From positions 294,694,178-294,758,177 of the forward strand of contig NC_047084.1 of assembly GCF_902459505.1 (NCBI RefSeq): a stretch of 64,000 nucleotides of DNA. Direction: 5' to 3'. Below are positions 44,910 to 53,580 of the stretch, in pieces (within the stretch, counting starts at the first letter, position 1; each line of letters opens with the position of its first letter). A program made the translations under genes and the position numbers. The notes under the pieces are model-generated. The model was not told where the DNA came from. It did no database searches and saw only the letters and a list, made by a program, of their open reading frames with translations. The DNA comes from Geotrypetes seraphini (Eukaryota; Chordata; Amphibia; Gymnophiona; Dermophiidae).

Positions 44910-45476
44910 CAGTGGTGCCTCGCATAACGAACGCCTCGCACAACGAACGCTGCACACAACGAACTTCATGTCTTGATTCACACAACGAACTTCGTTTCAC
45001 ACAACGAACTTCACACAACGAACTTCGTTTCACACAACGAAGTCGCCCGAGCTGCCGATGTATTGCATCCTTCCGCGCAGGCACTGCAGGCAGTCGTTAG
45101 TCACTGCGCTTAACTGCCCTCTCTCACTGTATACAGTCGTCCTTTTAAGATAAACTCAATATTTTTTATATATCATGGCTTCTAAAAAAAGCAGGAAGGT
45201 GATTTCTGTTGAAATGAAACGGGAAATAATTAGAAGGAGTGAATGTGGGGTAAAACAGTGTGACCTCGTCAAAGAGTTTGGCCTCAGCAAGACCACCATT
45301 TTCACCATTTTGACAAATTTATCTTTTTTTATGTCATCTTAGCATATTTTATGCTGCAGAATGAATTATTTTTTTTAACATGTATTGTTATGGGAAAACG
45401 CGTTTCACATAACGAACTTTTCGCATAACAAACTTGCTCCTGGAACGAATTAAGTTCGTTGTGTGAGGCACCACTG
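44910..45476 (+). mobile_element. Internally deleted Tigger element
   Basis: Ends CAGTGGTGCCTCGCATAACG and GTGTGAGGCACCACTG, flanked by TA (44908-44909, 45477-45478). At 45175 a frame reads MASKKSRKVISVEMKRE and CDLVKEFGLSKTTIF, the CENP-B-like helix-turn-helix N terminus of Tigger transposase; the DDE domain is deleted. The left subterminal region carries a run of CACAACGAACTT-type repeats. Confidence 0.85.
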
Positions 45477-45661
45477 TACACAGATAACATCTGTTGCAAG
45501 TACCATAGTACTTGTCCGTACAAAACATGATGTCATTACCAATACTTCGTACTTTACCCTCCAGCCAACTAGCAACAAATGTAACTGCTTTAATACTGGG
45601 GATCTTGAAGTATATTGACTTACTCCCATCAGTACCCTTGCCACTGCATTTTGAATTATTT

Positions 45662-46001
45662 TTTAGTATAAAACAGTTTTTATTGAATAGGTAGAAGAAA
45701 TACACAAAACCATCAGTCATACAGAACTTTTCAAGAAATATACAACAATTATCTCCCCTCCCCCACCTCCCCACCAAAATCCAGTTTCCCATTATCCGGA
45801 CAAGAACAAAAATACAATTAATACAAAGACGCCAATGCGATGTACAGAAGTACAGAAACCAAAAACACAGCACGATACCCTAGAAGGAGCAATCAGCTGG
45901 AAAGGAAACCAGCAAAAAGCCAAAAGCTCAACCCTACCGAATGGGAGAGGCCCAGCCAAGTGGTATAGGGAACACTGCAAACAGGGCCCTGTGTTCTTCA
46001 T
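45662..46001 (-). mobile_element. L1-type 3' tail with target duplication
   Basis: Flanked by TGAATTATTTT (45650 and 46002). On the minus strand it ends in a poly-A-like run, with ATTCAATAAAAACTG near the end. It is inserted in an older repeat (TGCATTTTGAATTATTTT/AAGAGCATG). Confidence 0.6.
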
Positions 46002-46164
46002 TCTGAATTATTTTAAGAGCATGTAATTTACACTTTGCAATTCTCAAATACAACACATTGCAGTAGTCAACCTAACAGAGCACTAGATTTTCCAAGACAT
46101 TCCAAAAATCACTTGGTAGCACTAGAGGCTTCAATCTTCTTAACAAATGAAGCTGGAAAAAAGA

Positions 46165-46425
46165 TAGAAACATAAAGATGACGGCAGATAAGGGCTATAG
46201 CCCATCAAGTCTGCCCACTCTATTGACCCACCCCTTTAAGTCTACTGACCCCCTTAATCATACAGCCATTCTACTGACCCACTCCTTCAAGTCTATACCC
46301 TAGTGACCCTATTCCTTGACTTGACCCTTGTAGGGAACCCACATAGGTATCCCATTTATTCTTAAAGTCTGGGATGCTGCTGGCCTCAATCACCATGTGC
46401 CATTTGCACATTCATATTTCAGTAA
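46165..46425 (-). mobile_element. CR1-type LINE 3' end, minus strand
   Basis: GACGGCAGATAAGGGC, CATCAAGTCTGCCC and AAAGTCTGGGATGCTGCTGG are the complement of CR1-like 3' untranslated sequence. Confidence 0.65.
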
Positions 46426-46600
46426 CAATTTAACAACACTCCCAAGTGCATCTCCTTCTTCACAGCAATTACATGATCTCCCATCTGAATAACCATAGGC
46501 CGATGACCTTCATCCTTTCTCCCTATAAACATCACCTCTGTTTTTGCAATATTCAAAACCAACTTATTTTTGTCCAACCATTCCACAAACCCCTGTCCCC
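46426..46600 (-). mobile_element. L2-like RT fragment, minus strand
   Basis: Minus-strand frame: FVEWLDKNKLVLNIAKTEVM, FIGRKDEGHRPMVIQ and MHLGVLL match the LINE RT region after the active site (W..NKL.LN..KTE). Confidence 0.7.
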
Positions 46601-46839
46601 ATACTAAGACAGGGAAAAAAATTGCGCATCTGCGTTTTTGGATGAGAATGCGGTATAGAAGACTTGGTGGTCTGGACAATCAAATGGCTGGATGTATAAT
46701 TAGATGATTCTCAAAAAAAATTATTTTGAACGTATTCGAGAATGGACTTTAGATGCTGCCGACTTTGGGCGATTAGCACCCTAGGCCCAAAACAGACTTG
46801 GTTTTTTTTATTATGCTGCTCCAGATACAGGGAAAACCT

Positions 46840-47060
46840 GAATGTAACATGCCTTAAGCCACTACTGAAAAGGCATGTGCTAACTCTAAATTTTCTTTCT
46901 TTGAACATAAGCTGCTCCCCTAGATGGATTCTCTCTGGCCTCACTGCTTGCAACCAAGCCCCATGAGTGTCTGTCTTATTGGATTGTCAGCTTCAAGAAG
47001 CAAGGACTACTTACTATGTGTGTCTGTAATGCGCTGTGTACACTTGGTTACACTAGACAA
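46840..47060 (+). repeat. LINE C-terminal and tail fragment
   Basis: LKPLLKRHVLTLNFLSLNIS and a tail with GGATTGTCAGCTTCAAGAAG and GTAATGCGCTGTGTAC resemble L2/CR1-group 3' ends. Confidence 0.45.
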
Positions 47061-47509
47061 ATGATAATAACTTTCACAGCAATGGCCTGTACTCTGCAAT
47101 TCCTGGAAGTGTCTCTCTCTTGCCTAGGGAGTTCAGTGATTTTCTCTCCTCTAGTGATCAGCCTCTTGAACCTTCCTCTTCCATTATTTCCCCTCAGATT
47201 TAATCCATGCTTTTAGGCAAAACGAATATGCACTCCCCCACAGCAGTATAATAGTGTCATAAGAATAGAAAGAATGCTAGGGCTGCTATTAGTGATGATA
47301 ATGACAATTATGTTAGGGATATCTTGAAAACCCAGCTGGCTGGGGATCTCCCAGGACAGGTTTAAGGGCCACACTGCTAAAGCACAGAGGGGAGAGACTG
47401 GAGATTCCAAACCCACTGGGAGGGGAGGGACAGAAATGCTTAATATATCAAATCTTTAATAAACTTAATCATTGCATTAGGTGAGGCACTGGCGGTGATA
47501 GCAGTGGCT

Positions 47510-48188
47510 GGAGCTATTGGCGCCCTTTATGGCCAGCGCCCTGAGCCAGTGTCTCACCCAGTCTATTAAGCAGTGAACGCCAGTTTGATATCAAGTTGTT
47601 ACGCAATTTTAGTTCAACTGATAACTTCAACAGCTTAAAAGTGAGGGTGCAGTCTAAAGTGAACCTGAGGTACACTGGAGTTGATTCATGGCGCAAGCTT
47701 TCACCAAGAAGAAAAACATTAAATTATTTTGCTGCATTTTCATAATGTAGATGGAATACCAAGGAGACTGTTCTTTTGGAATCTGGAGTAAGTTGCCAGG
47801 TTTGACAGTATTGTTGAATTGCAGCCATATTGGCATGCAGTCCATCTTCTAAGTCTGAAAAGCCGCATGCTTACAAATCAAGGCATATGTCATCTGCATA
47901 AATGAATTTCTGGACTGGGTAACTGGCAGATTGTTAGTTTATAAATTGAAATGCGCTGGAGAAAGCACCAATCCCTGAGGCAATCCATTCTTCTGACATT
48001 TCCAGGTGCTCACTTTGTTACCAAAATGTACCCTGCCTGAATCAACATATCGTAATTAGAAGTTCCACTGCTTTGACAAACCAAATAGGGAGTTTCAGCT
48101 AACTTCACCAGAAGATCGGTGTGCCAAGCAGTATCATAGGCTGCTGCGAGATCTGGAAACACTTTACCAGTGTTGAGATTTTTCTGAA
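47510..48188 (-). mobile_element. RTE/Proto-like LINE RT fragment, minus strand, part 2
   Basis: On the minus strand: VFPDLAAAYDTAWH (RT motif A type, near 48155), LVLSPAHFNL (near 47970), then LRFTLDCTLTFKLLKLSVEL (near 47650). DL.AAYDT.WH is typical of a LINE group near RTE/Proto. Frames are broken. Its upstream part lies at 50745-50985. Confidence 0.6.
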
Positions 48189-48485
48189 ATACGTTTTTTT
48201 TTTTTTTTTAGTTTTAAACTTTTTATTGGAAAAATGCACAAAAGCATACAAAATAGAAAACACACCAAAATCACCGGTACAGAGCAAACAGTTGAAACAG
48301 CACTCTTCGTAACAAGGCCAATCAAGAGCAAAAATACAAAGCAGTACCAGGAGCTGAACCCCCTGTTCTAACCCTCCCAACCCACCCACCCCCCCAACTC
48401 CCAAGCATCAGACAATATCAACAGTGTAACGAAGCCCAAAGAAAGTGGAATAGAACATGGGGTACAGAATAACCAAGAAAGACAG
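48189..48485 (-). mobile_element. L1-type 3' tail, minus strand
   Basis: Poly-T of 16 or so at 48197, then AAACTTTTTATTGGAAAAATG, read as a LINE 3' end on the minus strand; similar to 45662. Confidence 0.55.
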
Positions 48486-48629
48486 TGGTAACGCAGTGTT
48501 CCCGCTAAGGTGCGCTGGCCTGCGCTCGCGCACAAAATATTACATCGCAGCGCAAAGTTTCTCTTCACAGCGCACACACGCGTCGCAAAGGTAAGGGGAG
48601 GTAAGGTAAGGGGACGCATTGGGGGGATT

Positions 48630-49150
48630 GCACTTCCCCACAATTGCCATGCTTCGGTTCCTCTTCTTCCTTCCTTCCTCCCCCCCCCCCCCGCGGGACC
48701 CTGCGGCACCATCAACTCTTACTCCCTCTAATGTCGGCCCTGCAGCTCCGGACTTCCTCGCACCTTCTCCCCTCCCCCTTTGGATCGCTATTATTTTAAA
48801 TGTTATAGCCGCGGAGCTGTATCCATCAGTGGAGATGTCTAACCTCGGCCTGCCCCGGAACTCTTACTGCAACAGTGACTTCCTGTTCCTGCCTAGACGG
48901 GCGGCTGCTGCAGTAAGAGTTCCGGGGCAGGCCGAGGTTAGACATCTCCACTGATGGATACAGCTCCGCGGCTATAACATTTAAAATAATAGCGATCCAA
49001 AGGGGGAGGGGAGAAGGTGCGAGGAAGTCTGGAGCTGCAGGGCCGACATTAGAGGGAGTAAGAGTTGATGGTGCCGCAGGGTCCCGCGGGGGGGGGGGGG
49101 AGGAAGGAAGGAAGAAGAGGAACCGAAGCATGGCAATTGTGGGGAAGTGC
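48630..49150. repeat. 242-bp-arm near-perfect inverted repeat
   Basis: Arms 48630-48871 and 48909-49150 with a 37-bp spacer. One mismatch was seen by eye (CCGGACTTCC against GGAAGTCTGG). Both arms hold equal runs of 13 C or G. Confidence 0.9.
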
Positions 49151-49702
49151 AGAGCTGCAGGGAAGAGTGTTGCGGTACCCAGCTGGAGGGAGAAGGAAGA
49201 TGAGGGAGGGAATTAAAGGAGATGCCAGGGCTTGGAGCATAGGAGGAAGGTATGCCAGTCTAAGGGAAAAGGAAGGGGGAGATGTGAGAGCATGGAGGGG
49301 GAGCGAAAGATGGAAGAAAAGGAAAGGAGAGAGATGCCAGAGAATCAGGGAAGGGGAGATACCAGACTATGAGGAGAGGTGTGGGAGAGGGAAGGCGAGG
49401 AGAGAGATGCCAGACCAATGGGGTGAAAGGAGAGATGGAAGGGGGAGGCATACAGTTTCTGGAAGGGGCATAGAAGGAGAGAAGATGCCATATAGGGGAA
49501 GAGAGACGGCAGACAGTGAATGGAAGGAAGAGAGTTACAAGAAGATGAGGAAAGGAGAAACCACAGAAGACAAAGGTAGAAAAAAATTTCTATTTATTTA
49601 TTGCTTTAGGAGACATGTGTCACTGTTTCTGTGAAGCATTGTATGCAGAGTCCAGCTTCTTGCTGGTTCAATTTAACCTTTGTCTATGTATTTTTATTTT
49701 AT

Positions 49703-49840
49703 CCCCCCTTTTACAAAACTGTGAAGCGTTTTTAGCACCAGCCTTGGTGGTAGCAGCTCTGATGCTCAGAATTTTATGAGCATCAGAGCTGTTACCTCCG
49801 TAGCTAAAATCCACACTACAGTTTTGTAAAAGAGGGAGGG
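49703..49840. mobile_element. Harbinger-like MITE
   Basis: CCCCTTTTACAAAACTGTG and its complement, with GCTCTGATGCTCA/TGAGCATCAGAGC at the centre. A half copy may lie at 63266-63345 (CCCTCTTTTACTAATGCG, GCTCCGATGCTCAT). Confidence 0.6.
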
Positions 49841-50323
49841 GTTAGTTTGTGATTACATATTCCTTACTAGGCGAAGGTGTTTTCTGTGTTCTGTGTGTTC
49901 GAAAGACATGGTTTTCTGTTAGGATTGACGGTGTAGGATTGATCTGTGCTGGTCTGGCTTGTTTAGTTTTACAATGGGTGTATTGATGTACTGCTCACTG
50001 CAATATGTAAGATGCTGCCTTTTCCTAGGTACTCATGTGTGACGTGTGGTTTGTTACTAAAAATCATGTTTTTCTTACAGATGGGGGGGGGGTGCCAAAA
50101 AATGATGGGCCCCGGATGTTACATATGCTAGGTACGCCACTGTATGTAAAGATACCAGAAAGCTGGCGTAGCAAAAACTTCTAAGTTTTGAGTATTTAAC
50201 CCTCCCACAATCTCACGGGCACTCGTTTCAAGTTTATTGAGATTTTGATTTAAACGCAATATCAAATATTTTCAATGCGTATAACAAAAATAAATTTGGG
50301 GAAATAAATAAAACCATTTGAAC

Positions 50324-50548
50324 CAGTGTTCCCACTAAGCTGCGCTGGCGTGTGCTGGCGCACAAAATATTACATCGCAGCGCACACGTTTCTCGTCACA
50401 GCGCACGATCGGAAGAGGCGTACGGCAGATGGCAGGGCGGCGAGAGGAGAATCGGGCGAGTTGGCTCATAACTTGCTGGCGCCCGATATTTTTGGCTCAC
50501 GGTGAAAAAAGTTTGCTCACAACACCCGCCCGCTTAGAGGGAACACTG
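50324..50548. mobile_element. Compact hAT MITE
   Basis: Ends CAGTGTTCCCACTAAGC and CTTAGAGGGAACACTG; interior shares GCACAAAATATTACATCGC with 48531. No target duplication (ATTTGAAC against GAGTAAAG). Confidence 0.65.
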
Positions 50549-50555
50549 GAGTAAA

Positions 50556-50740
50556 GTTGTTTAACCATCCCGTCTAGTCATCCAGTTGAGATATGGTTCC
50601 CACCGACGCATGAACACTCCCACTGTGTATTGGCGTTTTGCAGTCAACTGAGACATGCGAAAAACGTAATCCATTTTGACAATCACTTGTGATTTAGATG
50701 GTATAATATCTTGGCGCCAGGCTGCAGCCAAAACCAATAA
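50556..50740 (-). mobile_element. L1/Tx1-like C-terminal fragment, minus strand
   Basis: A frame reads WRQDIIPSKSQVIVKMDYVF and YTVGVFMRRWEPYLNWM, resembling the C-terminal end of L1/Tx1 ORF2. It lies beside the RTE-like RT part at 50745. Confidence 0.45.
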
Positions 50741-50744
50741 ATTT

Positions 50745-50985
50745 GGCAAAGGTCAGCACCTGATTACCAATGCTACAAGCTTTATGAAAGTCAGCTTGAA
50801 CTGATTCAACCATTGGTGAGACTCTTTGTAGGATGAATCTCTCTAGCAGCCTGTAACCCTTCTCTGTTTTTACATAGCAGAGATACAACTTTCAACAACA
50901 GCCAAATCTTTGGAAGAGCTTTGTTATTTAGCAATTTTATGGAGAAAGAGCACAGCCATGTTCTAGTGCCAGGAATTCTGGATAT
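50745..50985 (-). mobile_element. RTE/Proto-like LINE RT fragment, part 1
   Basis: Minus-strand frame GYRLLERFILQRVSPMVESV, QADFHKACSIGNQVLTFA matches early RT motifs (LLER...QAGFR...DQVL). The continuing motif A is at 48155, so about 2.5 kb of later insertions separate them. Confidence 0.55.
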
Positions 50986-51469
50986 ACAGTTTTATTTTTT
51001 TGTGGCAGTTCTGGGTCTAAGGCATGCAAGCATTTCATCTAATTCTACAGCAGAAAATAGCTTTATGGTGATAAACTCTAAGGGTTAATATTCAGCTGGT
51101 GAAGGGCCAGTGGGTTGGGTTTTTTTTTTGACTGGCAGCAGTATTATGTCTGAATAGTCAATGTCAAGTCATGTCTGGACCTGGTATTGAATGTCTGGGT
51201 TTGTGCAGCTGATTAAGCATGATATTCAGCACTTAATTACCTAAATGAAATTCAATAAAGATAGTTATTGTATATGTTCTCTTAGGTTTCTGCAGCTGGC
51301 ATCTGGGACTCGCTGCGTTTGGGTAGATAGAACTGATGTTTCAGCCATCATGCTGCAACCATCTTGATAAAGATTTGCCTGAGTTTTATGCAGCTAGATT
51401 TGTCTGGATAAGTGCTTAACATCAGTGTTTAACCGTAAGTGTCAAAGACAAACCCTCACCAAATACAGA

Positions 51470-51690
51470 ATAAGTAACCATAAACTAAAAATATAAATAT
51501 GTAGATAAAAATTAAACTGAAATTCTAAGAAGCCAGACTTTGCACACAACAACACACCACAAGAAAAATAGTAGCATGTGTCCCCCTATACAGTGCAAAA
51601 TATAAAGATAACAGTTGTAAATTTAAAAACCAGACATATTCCAAATTCTACATTACAAATTAAGGTTCCCTTTTCTATTGCAAATGCAAG
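51470..51690 (+). repeat. hAT internal-sequence fragment
   Basis: CCATAAACTAAAAATATAAA, GCCAGACTTTGCACAC and GTGCAAAATATAAAG match 24608-24745 in the same order. Confidence 0.65.
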
Positions 51691-51755
51691 CAGTGTCTCA
51701 CTTCCGGTTCGCCACACAATTGTTTCCCACATATTCACCTTTATAGGACTCCCAG

Positions 51756-51803
51756 GGACCCCTGAAGAAGAATTTTTGTCGAAACTCGGACCGTGTTGGG
51801 TCC
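51756..51803 (+). ncRNA. Hammerhead-like motif in a Penelope-type remnant
   Basis: Stem I GGACCC (51756-51761) with GGGTCC (51798-51803) is perfect; core CTGAAGA (51762-51768), GAA (51781-51783), T at 51797. Stem III starts AC and ends GT with a mismatch; stem II is degraded. Sister of 13892-13941, with shared text after it (GTCC...GG). Confidence 0.55.
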
Positions 51804-51960
51804 TGTATCCCTGGTCCTTTAAAGCTTTTATGTGGATGATTTATTTTTATGTGGATGAAATTATTTTATGTGGATGATTTCAGTGTACCTTTGGAACTTT
51901 GACACTTTCAAATAAAGTCCATTTTGGAACATCGTCACTCCACAGAGTTTTTTTGGTTTT

Positions 51961-52082
51961 CCCTTTTACAAAGTCACAGTAGCGATTCTCCCATGGCAAA
52001 TGTACCAAAACCCATAGGAACTGAATGGGCTTCGATGCATTTGCCACAGGAAAATCACTACTGAGGCTTTGTAAAAGGGCCC
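51961..52082. mobile_element. Harbinger-like MITE
   Basis: CCCTTTTACAAAGTCACAGT and its near-complement (GGCTTTGTAAAAGGG), with palindromic arms around CCCATAGGAACTG. Confidence 0.6.
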
Positions 52083-52382
52083 AAAATATGGTATACTGTC
52101 CTAACAGGAAGTAAGTTTTGGTCTCTGAAAGCCAACTGAAAAATCTGTTTAGTCCAATAGAAAGCAATCACCTTATTTTCCAGTTTTTATTACCAGTTAA
52201 ATTGTAATATACTGTTTGTAATATATCAGTTTTTGAAATGTATGCCTGCTATTGTTATATTTTCCACAGTGTGTGTGTGTGTGGGGGGGGGGGACATAAC
52301 TTTTTTGTGGTTCTGCACTGTGTGCAGAGTCTGGCTTTTTATGGGAACAGTTTAATTTATATCTACATATTTTATTCATTCA

Positions 52383-52886
52383 TAAGAACATAAGAAACGC
52401 CTCCACCGGATCAGACTGAGGTCCATCCAGTCCGGTGCTCCGCACACGCGGCGGCCCATTTAGGTACTCTTTTTTGGAGACCCGACTTTACCGTATCCCT
52501 CAATATGATATGCAAGAAGGTGTGCATCCAACTTGCGCTTGAATCCCAGTACAGTAGTTTCTGCCACAACCTCCTCCGGGAGTGCATTCCAAGCACCCAC
52601 CACTCGCTGTGTGAAGCAGAACTTCCTGACATTTGTCCTGAACCTGCTGCCACACAGTTTCAGGCTATGACCTCTTGTCCGTGTCACCTCTGAATATGTT
52701 AGCAATGCTGCTTCCTGGTCTATTTTATCAAATCCTTTTAATATTTTAAAAGTCTCTATCAAATCCCCTCTCATTCGTCTCTTCTCGAGGATAAACAGTC
52801 CCAATTTCCTGAGTCGTTCTTTGTAGCTCAAATGCTCCATCCCTTTGACAAGTTTCGTGGCTCGCCTCTGCACTTTCTCCAACAGA
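52383..52886 (-). mobile_element. CR1-type LINE C-terminal part, minus strand
   Basis: A 140-residue frame: MEKVQRRATKLVKGMEHLSY, RMRGDLIETFKILKGFDK, FTQRVVGAWNALPEEVV. The 3' end complements CATAAGAACATAAGAAACGC at 52383. Probably the end of the LINE whose upstream part is 55955-58757. Confidence 0.85.
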
Positions 52887-52888
52887 GT

Positions 52889-53580
52889 TACCGTATTTGC
52901 CGGCGTATAAGACGACTTTTCAGTACCTTAAAATCCTCCCCAAAGTCGGGGGTCGTCTTATACGCCGGGTACTGTTTACATGCCCTTACTTTACATTAGA
53001 GAGCTGCACGGGGACGCCCCTAGGGTCGCGGGGATCCCGCCCCTAGGGTCGCGGGGACCCCATGGGGACGCCTCCGAGGGTCGCGGGGCTCCTGCGGGGC
53101 TGGATGCTCAGTCTTCTGGATGTACGCGGCTCTTCTTCTCCCTATCTTCTCTGCTTGCAGCACAGAGCCGAACGGAAGTCTTCCCGACGTCAGCGCTGAC
53201 GTCGGAGGGGAGGGAGGGCTTAAACAAAGCCCTCCCTCCCTCCGACGTCAGCGCTGACGTCAGGAAGACTTCCGTTCGGCTCTGTGCTGCAGGCAGGGCA
53301 GATAAGGAGAAGGAGAGTAGCCTCGCGGTTCGAGTGGCTACCAAGAGAGAGGGGCGGCCGCCCCGCCCCGGTTGCAGCACAGCCGGACAGGTTCCCTTAC
53401 TTTTGTGGCACTTCCCCGACCGACCGATAACAGCCCGGGTCCGACAATCCTCCCTGCCCTGTAGCCGCGAATCTAAATTACCTTCTTACAGCAGCTGTAA
53501 GAAGGTAATTTAGATTCGCGGTTAAGGGCAGGGAGGTTTGTCGGACCGGGGCTGTTGTCGGTCGGTCGGGCAACAGCAGG
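52889..53580. mobile_element. DNA element with two long hairpins
   Basis: Starts TTACCGTATTTGCCGGCGTA, and GTCGTCTTATACGCCGG follows as a first small hairpin. Two larger inverted repeats follow: 53129-53320 (arms with GACGTCAGCGCTGACGTC) and 53413-53570 (arms meet at CAGCAGCTG, 53495). The right end is not seen because the LINE begins there. Confidence 0.6.

Larger units (their letters stand above)
48497..50141. mobile_element. Composite hAT DNA with two kinds of terminus
   Basis: The left end CAGTGTTCCCGCTAAGG matches the compact element at 50324. The right end GCTAGGTACGCCACTG matches, inverted, the terminus of the hAT element at 22761. Internal purine-rich repeats (AGAGATGCCAG type, 49200-49560) and 49560-49700 are the inverted counterparts of 24940-25770 and 24640-24840. 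It therefore looks like two hAT families fused, or one inserted in the other and then trimmed. Confidence 0.65.

Noticed and set aside
44920-45060. Possible CRISPR-like array
   Set aside because: The repeats are short, degenerate and lie in the subterminal region of a Tigger element in a vertebrate genome.
48619-49131. Two nearly identical frames on opposite strands
   Set aside because: They are the two arms of one inverted repeat, read once on each strand.
51363-51385. CTTGATAAAGATTTGCC as another hammerhead core
   Set aside because: No GAA box or pairing stem follows at the right spacing.
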